Of a stretch of 64,000 bases of DNA, positions 55,633-64,000 are shown piece by piece (position 1 is the stretch's first letter; each line of letters begins with the position of its first letter). This DNA is from Devosia sp. Lineage in GTDB: Bacteria > Pseudomonadota > Alphaproteobacteria > Rhizobiales > Devosiaceae. The notes beneath the pieces are model-generated. The model was given only the letters and a program-made list of their open reading frames with translations, was not told the DNA's origin and made no database searches. Location: contig JADJPS010000021.1 in assembly GCA_016713105.1 (NCBI GenBank), forward strand, positions 1 to 64,000, read 5' to 3'. A program made the translations under genes and the position numbers.

Positions 55633-56256
55633 TCAGGGCGAGAGCGACTGGAGCCACCCGGTGTACTCGTTCTCGTGCCGCCCGGCGAAGTTGGCCATGC
55701 CAGGCTTGGTCAGCACGCCCCGGCGCGGCGGGATGAAGGAGTGGATGCGGCGGCGCGACCGTTCCCGCCAGTTGATGTTGAGCGCAGCAAAGCGCGGGAA
55801 GAACTCGAGTTCGTCATACTCGAGATGGTCGTGGATCCACCAGGCCAGCGCCTCCCAGCGACCGGTCGCCTCGTAGTAGGGGATGAGCGCATGTACGATC
55901 ACGCAGGCCGTCGCGCCCATGGCGCCGTGGGCGTCGCGCCGGTCCCAGATGTGGCCGCCGAAATTGGTCTCGTTGCGCCCGCAATTGAAGCCGTTGGCAT
56001 TGCCGAAGCCGTTCACCTCGGCTGAGCGGTAGGCCGAGCGGATGGAAATGCGCCCGAAGCGGGCCCGCAGCGGCTCGAGCACCGCGGCGCACAGTTGCTT
56101 GCCGGCGGCGATGGCCAGGTCGGGATCGTCGGGAATGTTGGCCATCCCGTGAACGCTCGCGATCTCGGAGTGGAGGAAATCGCGCATGAAGAAGCTCTCG
56201 CTGAGTCGCACCCGGCCAAGCTCCTCGAGGGCCTTCACGCTGCGTGGCCTGCGCAT
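55633..56256 (-). CDS. Hypothetical protein with peptidase M15 / Hedgehog-like zinc fold
   Basis: A 207-residue protein. ISIRSAYRSAEVNGFGNANG followed by NFGGHIWDRRDAHGAMGATA resembles the His/Asp zinc-binding region of M15-type D,D-peptidases, which also carry SxYRS upstream. No signal peptide is present, so a cell-wall role is doubtful. The resemblance is by motif only. It lies 47 bp upstream of the amidase gene on the same strand. Confidence 0.5.
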   Translation of the reverse strand: MRRPRSVKALEELGRVRLSESFFMRDFLHSEIASVHGMANIPDDPDLAIAAGKQLCAAVLEPLRARFGRISIRSAYRSAEVNGFGNANGFNCGRNETNFGGHIWDRRDAHGAMGATACVIVHALIPYYEATGRWEALAWWIHDHLEYDELEFFPRFAALNINWRERSRRRIHSFIPPRRGVLTKPGMANFAGRHENEYTGWLQSLSP

Positions 56257-56331
56257 CTTCGAACTCCATTCCTGCCTGCACCGGTGTGCGCTACAAGCGC
56301 GGCCGATGACACCCGCTTTTCACGGATTCCC

Positions 56332-56778
56332 ATGCGCCCGCTCCTGCTTGCCCTTGCCGCCCTTGCCCTGCTGATCGTGCCGGTCATGGCGCAGACCGAT
56401 GCCGGTACCGATGCGACGCTCGATCTGGAGATGGGCGACCACATGGCGTTCAGGGCGGCCTTCGAGGCGATCCAGGCGGCGGTGGTCGCCGGCGATGCAA
56501 TAGCCTTGGCCGAGTATATTCCGTTCGGCGAGCCGATCACGGTCAACGGGCAATCCCGGGTCTTCCCCGACGCCGATGCGTTCGTCGCGGCCTATGGCGA
56601 GATCTTCACCCCGGACGTGGTCGAGGCGGTGGTCGCGCAGACCTACACGACGCTGTTCGTCAACTCCGAGGGGGTAATGTTCGGCAATGGCGAGGTCTGG
56701 ATCGGCGGGCTGTGCAACGATGCCGCCTGCGACAGCTTCGATGTGAAGATTCTCGCCATCCAGTCGACGAGAGAATAG
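56332..56778 (+). CDS. Small secreted protein of unknown function
   Basis: A 148-residue protein with a Sec signal peptide (MRPLLLALAALALLIVPVMA). The mature part, HMAFRAAFEAIQAAVVAGDA then EYIPFGEPITVNGQ and VMFGNGEVWIGGLCNDAACD, has alternating helices and strands like an NTF2-like fold; two Cys near the C-terminus may form a disulfide. The function is unknown. It is followed 22 bp later by the TRIC-type channel gene. Confidence 0.65.
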   Translation: MRPLLLALAALALLIVPVMAQTDAGTDATLDLEMGDHMAFRAAFEAIQAAVVAGDAIALAEYIPFGEPITVNGQSRVFPDADAFVAAYGEIFTPDVVEAVVAQTYTTLFVNSEGVMFGNGEVWIGGLCNDAACDSFDVKILAIQSTRE

Positions 56779-56800
56779 GCCGATCCCCGGAGCAAGGCTG

Positions 56801-57415
56801 ATGCTGCAGATCATCTTCTATGTTGCCGTCGTTGCCGAAGCGATGACCGCCGCGCTGGCGGCCGGGCGTCGCAAGATGGACTGGTTCGGGGTCTGCGTCC
56901 TCGCCTGCGTCACTGCGCTCGGCGGCGGCACGATGCGAGACACCTTCCTCGGGCATTATCCGCTGACCTGGGTGGCGGATCCGTGGCTGCTGGTGATCTG
57001 CTGCGCCGCGGCACTGGCGACCATCGCGCTGGCCCGCTTCATGGCGGCGCTGCGCTGGCCCTTCCTGCTGCTCGACGCGCTGGGCCTGGTGGTGTTCACC
57101 ATCATCGGCTGCAACGTGGCGCTGGAGATGGGCCAGCCGACGATCATCGTCATCGTCTCCGGGCTGGTCACCGGCATCGTCGGCGGCATCCTGCGCGATG
57201 TGCTCTGCAACGACGTGCCGCTGGTGTTCTCCTCTGAGCTCTATGCCACCGTCGCCATCGTTGCCGGGCTGCTCTACACCTATGGGCTGCAGTTCGGCAT
57301 CGTCCAGGACGCGCTGATCGTCGGCGTCGTCCTCATCGGTTTCGCACTGCGCGTGGCGGCTATCGTGTTCAAGCTCGAAATGCCCAAGTTCGTCTACGAC
57401 AAGGACATCAGGTGA
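56801..57415 (+). CDS. TRIC-type trimeric cation channel (UPF0126) membrane protein
   Basis: A 204-residue protein with seven predicted helices and the two-repeat signature of the UPF0126/TRIC family: ALGGGTMRDTFLG in the first half and GIVGGILRDVLCNDVP in the second. Bacterial TRIC proteins form monovalent cation channels, sometimes annotated as glycine-uptake proteins. Its stop overlaps the next gene's GTG. Confidence 0.85.
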   Translation: MLQIIFYVAVVAEAMTAALAAGRRKMDWFGVCVLACVTALGGGTMRDTFLGHYPLTWVADPWLLVICCAAALATIALARFMAALRWPFLLLDALGLVVFTIIGCNVALEMGQPTIIVIVSGLVTGIVGGILRDVLCNDVPLVFSSELYATVAIVAGLLYTYGLQFGIVQDALIVGVVLIGFALRVAAIVFKLEMPKFVYDKDIR

Positions 57416-57774
57416 GCCCCCGGCCACAGCGGCTGCAGCTGGCGCGCCGGCGGGGCTTCGACCTGCAGGCCACCTCGATGGCGCTCAATGGCCTGCCGGC
57501 AAGGCGGGTCACGAGGCCCGGGAAGTGGGGCAACCCGTTCTCGATCGAGCAGGTTGCTGCCCGCTACGACCTCGATCGGGCAGCGGCGCAGTCGAGGGCG
57601 GTGGACATGTGCACGCAATGGCTGATCGGGGCGCTCGACCCGGCGCTGTCGCCGGGGCCGCCCCCTTCGCTCGAAGCGATCCGCGCCGAACTGGGCGGGT
57701 GCAACCTGGCGTGCTGGTGCAAGCCGGGCACGCCCTGCCACGCCGATGTGTTGATCGAGATCGCCAACGGCTAG
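57412..57774 (+). CDS. DUF4326 protein
   Basis: A 120-residue protein matching DUF4326: RRVTRPGKWGNPFSIEQV in the N-terminal half and GCNLACWCKPGTPCHADVLI at the end, with a cluster of Cys and His that could bind a metal. The function is unknown. The GTG start at 57412 overlaps the channel gene stop; the stop overlaps that of the converging IclR gene by 4 bp. Confidence 0.75.
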   Translation: MSPRPQRLQLARRRGFDLQATSMALNGLPARRVTRPGKWGNPFSIEQVAARYDLDRAAAQSRAVDMCTQWLIGALDPALSPGPPPSLEAIRAELGGCNLACWCKPGTPCHADVLIEIANG

Positions 57775-58619
57775 CGTGTCACCGGCCCGGGGATGGCGGC
57801 GCTGATCGCCTGCGCCGCGGCAATCGCGGCCAGCCGGATGCCCTCCATCCGGCCCGCTTCGGTGCCGGCGAGGAATGGCACCGAAAGCGCCGCAACCATG
57901 TGGTTGCGGGTGTCGAAGACGGGGGCGGCGTAGGCCAGCACGCTCGGCAGTCCTTCGCCCTTGTCCTGCGACCAGCCCTGCCGGCGGATCCTTGCCAGCT
58001 CGGCGAGGAGTCGCCTGGGGTCGGTGAGCGTCTTCGCCGTATAGCCGATCAGCGGGCGGGCGAGGGCAGCCTGTCGCGCCGGCTCGTCGAGGTGAGCGAG
58101 CAGCAGCTTCCCGGCGGCTCCCGCGTGGCAGGGCAGGCGCTGGCCGGGTGCCACCGAGAGCGCGTATTCGCGCCGGCCGGGGGAGGTGGCGATCACCAGC
58201 GTCGCGTCGCCATCCATCACCGACAGCTTGCACGCCTCGCCCAGTTCGCTGGAGAGTCGGTCGAGCAGCGGCTGGGCGATGGCGACGACGTCGATCTGGC
58301 TGCCACCAGTCGCCACATGGGCCGCCAGCGCCATCAGGCGGCTGCCCAGCTGATAGGCGCCGGTTTCGTCGCGGCGCACCATGTCGTGCAGCTGCAGCGT
58401 GTTGAGGATGCGGTAGATGGTGGTGCGCGGCAACTCGAGGGCGCTCACCAGGTCGCGGATCGTGGCGCCGCCCTCGCGATGCTCGAGTTGTCCGAGCACC
58501 TCCATCATGCGGTCGATCACCGGAATGCGGTGCTTGAGGGCCGCGTCGGCGCTGTTCGTCCTGGCCGTCAAATGTCCCCAGCCCCCCGGTTGACTTTCGC
58601 AAGGCTCGATCACTATCAT
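57771..58619 (-). CDS. IclR family transcriptional regulator
   Basis: A 282-residue regulator. The winged helix-turn-helix is at about residues 32-90 (VIDRMMEVLGQLEHREGGAT, LVSALELPRTTIYRILNTLQ). The C-terminal ligand domain has PCHAGAAGKLLLAHL and AAPVFDTRNHMVAALSVPF, typical of IclR. It is divergent from the RraA / Fe-ADH / UxuA genes, with TGAAC-type half-sites in the shared region. It likely responds to a sugar acid. Confidence 0.88.
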   Translation of the reverse strand: MIVIEPCESQPGGWGHLTARTNSADAALKHRIPVIDRMMEVLGQLEHREGGATIRDLVSALELPRTTIYRILNTLQLHDMVRRDETGAYQLGSRLMALAAHVATGGSQIDVVAIAQPLLDRLSSELGEACKLSVMDGDATLVIATSPGRREYALSVAPGQRLPCHAGAAGKLLLAHLDEPARQAALARPLIGYTAKTLTDPRRLLAELARIRRQGWSQDKGEGLPSVLAYAAPVFDTRNHMVAALSVPFLAGTEAGRMEGIRLAAIAAAQAISAAIPGPVTR

Positions 58620-58625
58620 GCATTA

Positions 58626-58652
58626 TTGAACAAGTAAAGTTCATATGTGAAC
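58626..58652. promoter_or_regulatory. Triple half-site operator candidate for the IclR regulator
   Basis: TTGAAC at 58626, GTTCA at 58639 and TGAAC at 58648 form two overlapping inverted repeats (spacers 7 and 4 bases) in the divergent gap, just upstream of the iclR-like start and 48 bp before the RraA-like start. IclR proteins often bind such tandem palindromes. Confidence 0.55.
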
Positions 58653-58700
58653 AAGGCGTCGACAGCGCGCGACATGGCGGACTGTCGGAAGGGGGGAGGG

Positions 58701-59396
58701 ATGAACCACGCCGAGACGCGTCTCGCCGACACGGCCGAGCGCCTCAAGCTGCTCTACACACCTGCGGTGCACGACATCCTCGACGAGCTGGGGCTGCCCA
58801 ACCAGTGCCTCGAACTCGGCATCAAGCCGCTCGAGCCTTCGATGAAGCTCGCCGGACCGGCGTTCACCATCGCCTGCGCCGCCGACGTGCGGGTCGACTG
58901 GGAATACGACAATGACGAGGTGACGCGCCGCACCTTCTTCCGGCGCATGTATCGCGGCTGCGTGATCCTAGTGTCGTCGGGCGGCGAGAACCGCGCCGGT
59001 CACTGGGGGGAACTGACCAGCCTGTCGGCCCAGTCGCATGGTGCGGCCGGCGTCGTGGTCGATGGTGGCGTGCGCGATGGCGCCCTGCTGCTGCAGATGG
59101 ACGATTGGCCGGTCTTCACCCGCTACCTCAGCCCGATCGAGTCGCGGGGTCGGACCCGCATCCGGGCAATCGAGGAGCCGATCGCGATCGCCGGTGCGCT
59201 GACGGCGCAGGTCCGGGTCAATCCGGGTGACTGGATCTTCGGCGATATGGATGGCGTGCTGGCCATCCCTGCCGGCCGCGTCGAAGAGGTACTGCGCCGG
59301 GCCGAGGAAGTCGGCGGGCTCGAAGACCGGGTACGCGAGGAGATTCGCAATGGCGGTGACGTCACCGAGGTCTTCGAGCGTCATGGGTGGCCGTGA
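58701..59396 (+). CDS. RraA-like protein (possible 4-hydroxy-4-methyl-2-oxoglutarate-type aldolase)
   Basis: A 231-residue RraA-fold protein. The signature GAAGVVVDGGVRDGALL holds the conserved D121, R125 and D126 of metal-dependent pyruvate aldolases of this fold. The name-giving RNase inhibitor role is unlikely in this context; a role in splitting or decarboxylating a keto acid is more plausible. The ATG at 58701 follows GGGGGGAGGG. It leads the run controlled by the IclR regulator. Confidence 0.82.
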   Translation: MNHAETRLADTAERLKLLYTPAVHDILDELGLPNQCLELGIKPLEPSMKLAGPAFTIACAADVRVDWEYDNDEVTRRTFFRRMYRGCVILVSSGGENRAGHWGELTSLSAQSHGAAGVVVDGGVRDGALLLQMDDWPVFTRYLSPIESRGRTRIRAIEEPIAIAGALTAQVRVNPGDWIFGDMDGVLAIPAGRVEEVLRRAEEVGGLEDRVREEIRNGGDVTEVFERHGWP

Positions 59397-59474
59397 GGAT
59401 CGTCGCGCGCCGGGGTATCGCCCGGCGGAAACGCGCATAGTATCGTTGGTGCCAATCCCAGGGAGGAAACGCCA

Positions 59475-60599
59475 ATGAGCAGAATTGCCTATCTCACCGG
59501 CATCGAATTCGGTCCAGGCGCGATCGCGAGCCTCGCCGATGCCATCGGCGAGTTCGGCATGCGGCGGCCATTGCTGGTCGCCGATCAGGGCGTGCTGGCA
59601 GCGGGGCTCGTCGCGAGGGCCCTCAAACACCTCCCCGCCGGCACGCCCCTTTTTCTCGAGACCCCGCCCAACCCGACCGAGGCGGCGGTAATGGCCGCCG
59701 CGGCGCAGTACCGCGCGGATGGCTGCGACGGCATCGTCGCCATCGGTGGCGGCTCGCCGATCGATCTTGCCAAGGGCGTGGCGCTGCTCGTCACCCACGC
59801 GGCGCCGCTCGAGCAATACGCGATGATCTATGGCGGCCTCGACCGCATCGGCCCGGTGGCGCCGCTGATCGCCATTCCGACGACTGCCGGCACCGGCGCC
59901 GAGGTGGGCCGGGCGGCGCTCCTCACTCTGGATGACGGCCGCAAGCTCGGCTTCATCTCGCCCCACCTCATCCCCCGGCGCGCCATTTCCGATCCGGAGC
60001 TGACGCTTGGGCTGCCGCCGGGCCTCACCGCCGCCACCGGGCTCGATGCCTTGAGCCACTGCATCGAGACGCTGTGCTCGCCGCGCTTCAACCCGCCGGC
60101 CGAAGCGATCGCGCTCGACGGGGCGGGGCGGATCTGGCGCAATCTCGCGGTGGCCTTCGCCGACGGCCGCAATCTTTCGGCGCGCAGCGAGATGCTGATG
60201 GGGGCGCTGATGGGCGGGCTCGCCTTCCAGAAGGGCCTCGGGGCGGTGCACGCGCTCAGCCATGCGCTTGGCGGCCTCAAGGACGTCTCTTTGCACCATG
60301 GTACGCTCAACGCCGTGCTGATGCCGCCGGTGCTGCGCTTCAACGCCCCCCAGATCGGGGAGAAATCCATCCGCCTGCTTGCGGCGATGGGCCTGCCGGC
60401 CGAGGCCGATCTCGCCGGCGAGCTCGATGCGCTCAACCGCCGGCTCGGGATTCCGGCCGGCCTGAGGGTGATGGGGGTGCGCGAAGATCACTTCGACTGG
60501 GTCGTCGAGCGGGCCCTGGCCGATCACAGCCACGCCACCAACCCGCGCGTCGCCGCGGCGGCGGATTATCGCGCGCTCCTCGCCACGGCCATGGGGTGA
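59475..60599 (+). CDS. Iron-containing alcohol dehydrogenase
   Basis: A 374-residue group-III dehydrogenase. The cofactor motif IGGGSPIDLAKG is at residues 90-101, PTTAGTGAEVGRAALL follows, and metal ligands lie in GLDALSHCIET, AVHALSHALGG and LHHGTLNAVL. The substrate is unknown; reduction of a sugar-acid or small aldehyde is possible. It is preceded by a 78-bp gap and a GGGAGGAA ribosome site. It is likely co-regulated with the flanking RraA-like and UxuA genes. Confidence 0.88.
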   Translation: MSRIAYLTGIEFGPGAIASLADAIGEFGMRRPLLVADQGVLAAGLVARALKHLPAGTPLFLETPPNPTEAAVMAAAAQYRADGCDGIVAIGGGSPIDLAKGVALLVTHAAPLEQYAMIYGGLDRIGPVAPLIAIPTTAGTGAEVGRAALLTLDDGRKLGFISPHLIPRRAISDPELTLGLPPGLTAATGLDALSHCIETLCSPRFNPPAEAIALDGAGRIWRNLAVAFADGRNLSARSEMLMGALMGGLAFQKGLGAVHALSHALGGLKDVSLHHGTLNAVLMPPVLRFNAPQIGEKSIRLLAAMGLPAEADLAGELDALNRRLGIPAGLRVMGVREDHFDWVVERALADHSHATNPRVAAAADYRALLATAMG

Positions 60600-60672
60600 C
60601 GGTTGACTTGTCCGGTCGGCGCGGCATAGCTCCGGGCTGTCACGACATGCTGGGGCGGGGAGACCACCGATC

Positions 60673-61887
60673 ATGAAGCAAACCTGGCGCTGGTTCGGTC
60701 CGGCAGATCTCGCCAAGATCGACGACGTGGTGCAGGCCGGCGCCACCGGCATCGTCTCGGCCCTCCACCATGTGCCCAATGGCGTGGTCTGGTCGCCCGA
60801 GGAAATCGGCGAGCGCCAGCAGCAGATCCGCCTGATGACCGACGGCCGTCCGTCCGGCATCGAGTGGCAGGTGATCGAAAGCCTGCCGGTTTCGGAGGAC
60901 ATCAAGAAGCAGAAGGGCAACTGGCGCGAGCACATCGCCAACTACCAGCAGAGCCTCAGGAACGTCGCGGCCGCCGGGCTCGACGTCGTCTGCTACAACT
61001 TCATGCCGGTGCTCGACTGGACGCGGACGGACCTGCGCTGGCCGCTGCCGAACGGCGCCTCCTGCATGCGTTTCGACATCAACGATTTCGCCGCCTTCGA
61101 GATCCATATCCTCGAGCGCCCCGGGGCGAGCGAGGCCTTCGGCCCGGAGGTGGTGGAGGAGGCTGCACGCCGCCACGCTGCGTTCGACGACGCCGGCCGG
61201 AAGCAACTGGCGCGCAACGTCACCATGGGGCTGCCCGGCTCGACCGAGAGCATGACGCTCGAGGATGTGCGGGCACATCTCGCCGAGTATGCCGGCATTT
61301 CGCCCGACCGGCTGCGGCAGCATTTCGTCGACTTCCTCTCTGAGGTCGTCCCCGTCGCCGAGGAGGTCGGGGTGCGGCTCTGCTGCCATCCGGACGATCC
61401 GCCGTTCCCGCTGCTCGGGCTGCCGCGCATCATGTCGACGGCGGCCGACTACCGGTACATCCTCGATGCCGTCGACAGCCCGTCGAACGGCATGACGCTG
61501 TGCTCGGGCTCGCTCGGCGCACGGCCGGACAATGACGTGCCTGCGATGATGGACGAGTTCGGGCCCAAGGTGCATTTCCTGCACCTGCGAAACGTCAAGC
61601 GCGACACCGATGCGATTGCCGGCTCGTTCTTCGAGGCGGAGCACCTGGCGGGCGATACCGACATGGTGGCGCTGATCGCCGCGATCGTCCGCGAGGAGTC
61701 CCGCCGCAAGGCCGAGGGGCGCGCCGACGCGCAGATCCCGATGCGTCCCGACCACGGGCAGGACATTCTCGACGACCTCGAGCGCCGCGCCCAGCCGGGC
61801 TACCCCACCATCGGCCGGCTAAAGGGTCTTGCCGAACTGCGCGGCGTGATAACGGCGCTGGGGCACCGGGAATATGGCCTGCGCTGA
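60673..61887 (+). CDS. uxuA: Mannonate dehydratase
   Basis: A 404-residue UxuA. Recognisable stretches are TWRWFGPADLAKIDDVVQAG, GIVSALHHVPNGVVWSPEEI, VVCYNFMPVLDWTRTDLRW, RLCCHPDDPPFPLLGLPRI and FLHLRNVKRD. The enzyme removes water from D-mannonate to give 2-keto-3-deoxygluconate in hexuronate breakdown. No fructuronate reductase (UxuB) or uronate isomerase (UxuC) lies in the window. It is the last of the IclR-linked run and is followed by a palindromic repeat. Confidence 0.94.
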   Translation: MKQTWRWFGPADLAKIDDVVQAGATGIVSALHHVPNGVVWSPEEIGERQQQIRLMTDGRPSGIEWQVIESLPVSEDIKKQKGNWREHIANYQQSLRNVAAAGLDVVCYNFMPVLDWTRTDLRWPLPNGASCMRFDINDFAAFEIHILERPGASEAFGPEVVEEAARRHAAFDDAGRKQLARNVTMGLPGSTESMTLEDVRAHLAEYAGISPDRLRQHFVDFLSEVVPVAEEVGVRLCCHPDDPPFPLLGLPRIMSTAADYRYILDAVDSPSNGMTLCSGSLGARPDNDVPAMMDEFGPKVHFLHLRNVKRDTDAIAGSFFEAEHLAGDTDMVALIAAIVREESRRKAEGRADAQIPMRPDHGQDILDDLERRAQPGYPTIGRLKGLAELRGVITALGHREYGLR

Positions 61888-61891
61888 GTCC

Positions 61892-62019
61892 TTCCCCTCA
61901 CCCGGCCGCTGTCGCGGCCACCCTCTCCATCAAGGAGAGAGGGAAGGAAGATGCCAGATCGCGCCGCAACTCCCCCTCTCCCCTTGAGGGAGAGGGGGCC
62001 CGAAGGGCGGGTGAGGGGA
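61892..62019. repeat. Palindromic element related to family B
   Basis: Contains a perfect 11-pair hairpin (CCCCCTCTCCC / GGGAGAGGGGG, 61972-61998), the flanking GCCCGAAGGGCGGGTGAGGGG seen in part at 49746-49765, and a weaker hairpin CCCTCTCC / GGAGAGAGGG near 61921-61943. It lies between converging genes and could terminate both. Confidence 0.65.
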
Positions 62020-62027
62020 CGTAGACC

Positions 62028-63169
62028 TCAGTCCTCCAGCAGATACGCGCCCTTGCGGCCCGGCAGCGGCGTCGTGCCGACGATCTTCATGATGGCGCCG
62101 CCGCGCTGCACGTATTTCTCGCTCACCCGCGACAGCACGAAGCCGTCGGTGCCGGCAAGGATCGGCGTGCGCGCCATGAAGGCCTCGGGGCCGTCGAGGG
62201 CGATGAGATCGGCGAGCGGCTGGCCCTTGCTGACGCGTTCGCCCAGCTCCACCCGGTAGGCGACAAGGCCCGGCCGGTCGACCCTGACGATCTCGGTCGC
62301 CTCGAACGGCGTGCCGCCGGGCATTGCCGGGGGGACGGCGCCCGGATCGGCATCGATGAGGTTCCGGCCGGCGAGGAAACCCCACAGCCGGCGGGCGTCG
62401 GCGGCGCCGAAGTGGTCGAAGACATCGGCCCGTCCGCGATACTCGAGCGTCGCGGTGGCGCTGGCCATCGGCACGGGCTTACCCGGATTGGCCTGCGCCA
62501 CCTTGCGGTAGAGCTGGGGCAGCACCTCGTCGAACGATCCGCCGCCGCTGTCGGCAGCGGTCAGGGTCGCCGCGGCGCCCATCCAGTCGGCGAGGTCCTG
62601 CAATTCCGGCATCAGTTCGGGCGAGGTGAAGATGTGGATCAGCGAGTCGTCGTCGCAGTGCAGGTCGAGGACGAATTCGGCGTCATGGGCTTCCCGGAGC
62701 ACGATCAGCCGCAGCTGTTCGGCAGCGCTGCGCGGCTGCTGGGCGTCGATCCACTGGGCAACCGCCTTGCGGATCAGGTTCACGTTGAACACCTCGTCCT
62801 CGCTCAGCCGTCCCGAGATCTGGCTGCGGATCGCTGCGAACAGGTCGGGCCAGCGTCGATTGTAGTTGATGCCCGTATTGGTGTCGTAGCGGCCGACATG
62901 ATGGCGCAATGTCCGGTTGGCCATGCCGAGCGGGTTGACGAGCGGCATGACCGTGAAACGGGCCCGCAGCACTCCCTGCTCGTCGGCGTCCCGCAGCATG
63001 GGGAGCAGGTGGTGCAGCAGCATGGTGCCGGGGTGCTCGTCGGCATGCAGCGCCGCCTGCAGGTGCACCTTTCCGGCGCGTTCTCCGGCCCGACGCTGTA
63101 GTAGGTGAACTCGGTCACCTCACCCGGCGTGTCGCCGCGCAGCGGCACGACCTTTCGCTGAAAGCTCAC
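62028..63169 (-). CDS. Succinylglutamate desuccinylase/aspartoacylase family protein (frameshifted at 63070-63072)
   Basis: About 380 residues after repair. The start is MSFQRKVVPLRGDTPGEVTE and the frame continues to SVGPENAPE. One extra T at 63070-63072 would join it to VHLQAALHADEHPGTMLLHH, which contains the zinc-binding H-x-x-E. A second zinc ligand lies in FVLDLHCDDDS. The C-terminal beta domain ends GRKGAYLLED. Family members cleave N-acyl amino acids (for example DoeB, ectoine catabolism). The neighbouring amino-acid-type importer supports such a substrate. The exact substrate is open. Confidence 0.83.
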
Positions 63170-63176
63170 CTCATCC

Positions 63177-63920
63177 TCACGACCGGTTCATTCTGAAGCG
63201 TAACGGTACGGCACCTGGCATGTGCCGCGTCAGGTGGCGGTATACCAGTCCGAAGACCAGGAATATCGCGAGCGAGATGGCGAGGAAATACAGCGCCGCC
63301 GCCGAGAAGTGCAGCACGGCGTTGTAGTCCTTCTCGAACAGTTCGCCCGCCATGTTCATCAGGTCCTTCTGGTCATCGATCACCGGCAGCGTGAAATAGA
63401 CCAGGGCGGTGGCGTGGAACAGGAATACCACCTCGTTGGTGTAGGCTGGCCAGGCGAGCCGGATCAGGTGCGGCCAGACCACCGAGCGAAACTGCTGGCT
63501 GCGCGTCATCCCGAACGCCCGCGCTGCTTCGACCTCGCCTCTGGGGACGGTCATCAGCGCACCGTAGAAGATCTCGGCCGAATAGGCCGTGGTGTTGAGC
63601 GCCAGGATCGCCGGTCCGAGCACCAGGGGGTTGAGCACGATGCCGTCGATGCCGAGCGGTTTCCACAGGCTCAGGTTGAAGGCCAGGGCCAGGGAATAGA
63701 ACATGAACAGCTGGATGAAGAAGGGCGAGCCGCGGAAGGCATAGATGTAGCCGCGGCACAGGCTCGAGACCAGGGCATTCCGCGACGCCTTGCCCAGCGC
63801 CATGAAGATGGCGAGCACGAAGCCGATCGGGATCGAGGCGAAGGCGAAGTAGATGTTGAACAGTGCCGGCCGCGCGAGGATGGCGAGGTCGTTCAGCAGG
63901 GGCGCAAAGAGATCCGTCAT
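63177..63920 (-). CDS. Polar amino acid ABC transporter permease (HisM/ArtM type)
   Basis: A 247-residue permease with five predicted helices. The N-terminal LARPALFNIYFAFASIPIGF and GYIYAFRGSPFFIQLFMFYS are typical of HisMQ-type proteins, and the EAA loop reads GEVEAARAFGMTRSQQFRSV. Its start overlaps the stop of the partial permease at the right edge by ATGA. It begins 7 bp upstream of the deacylase gene, so one operon is likely. Confidence 0.9.
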   Translation of the reverse strand: MTDLFAPLLNDLAILARPALFNIYFAFASIPIGFVLAIFMALGKASRNALVSSLCRGYIYAFRGSPFFIQLFMFYSLALAFNLSLWKPLGIDGIVLNPLVLGPAILALNTTAYSAEIFYGALMTVPRGEVEAARAFGMTRSQQFRSVVWPHLIRLAWPAYTNEVVFLFHATALVYFTLPVIDDQKDLMNMAGELFEKDYNAVLHFSAAALYFLAISLAIFLVFGLVYRHLTRHMPGAVPLRFRMNRS

Positions 63921-64000
63921 GCCGGGTTCGCCACCGACATGCCGCGACCGGCCCAGCGGGTGACGGCAGCAAAGACCTTCTCGGAAAGGAAGGTGACGAG
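63917..64000 (-). CDS. Partial amino acid ABC transporter permease, C-terminal end only
   Basis: The last 27 codons before a stop at 63917 read LVTFLSEKVFAAVTRWAGRG then MSVANPA. This resembles the final helix and tail of a HisQ-type permease, and overlap with the next permease (ATGA) fits the usual tandem HisQ-HisM order. The rest lies beyond the window. Confidence 0.55.
   Translation of the reverse strand, partial: LVTFLSEKVFAAVTRWAGRGMSVANPA

Overview
The window is GC-rich and tightly packed. Its gene content looks like an alphaproteobacterium of the order Hyphomicrobiales: an Ugp/Mal-type sugar ABC transporter next to Gfo/Idh/MocA oxidoreductases, a PutA without an N-terminal DNA-binding domain, TTAA-N7-TTAA CtrA-type boxes, and dispersed GC-rich palindromes between genes. 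A Devosia-like genus is my best guess from overall resemblance; it is not proven here.

Layout. (1) 1-1.6 kb: a decayed IS1182-family transposase running off the left edge, then tRNA-Met(CAU). (2) 1.8-21.8 kb: a large exopolysaccharide locus in several transcription units. It has an initiating polyprenyl-phosphate sugar transferase, three GT4-like glycosyltransferases, a nucleotide-sugar dehydrogenase, a flippase, a polymerase/ligase, a chain-length protein, two FemAB/GNAT-like transferases, a CapK-like adenylate-forming enzyme, a sulfotransferase, a heparinase-like lyase, a secreted GH5 hydrolase, a receiver-domain protein and a VanZ-like protein. Two perfect and one near-perfect CtrA-type boxes lie in its promoter regions. 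(3) 21.8-35 kb: mixed genes: an MFS transporter, an APH-fold kinase, a heterodimeric ABC exporter, PutA, and a lipoprotein/lysozyme-like pair. (4) 35-52.7 kb: two carbohydrate ABC importers around a TetR gene, with four oxidoreductases (three Gfo/Idh/MocA and a DenD-like SDR), a DUF993 aldolase-like protein and a TIM-barrel isomerase-like protein. Two near-identical operator-like sites flank the TetR gene and suggest one regulon. A DUF559 nuclease-like gene sits in one operon, bracketed by palindromic repeats. (5) 52.8-64 kb: GH2 glycosidase, acetamidase/formamidase, an IclR-controlled RraA / Fe-alcohol dehydrogenase / UxuA set (probably sugar-acid catabolism), then a deacylase with an amino-acid-type ABC importer running off the right edge.

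Data quality. At least eight and probably nine genes are broken by a single-base indel, nearly always in a short homopolymer. All otherwise look intact and conserved, so I read these mainly as sequence errors and describe each gene as one reading frame needing one repaired base.

The parts I find most likely to be new are the DUF559 gene coupled to palindromic repeats, the TetR-controlled oxidoreductase/DUF993/TIM-barrel catabolic regulon, and the CtrA-linked polysaccharide locus with two HfsK-like transferases.
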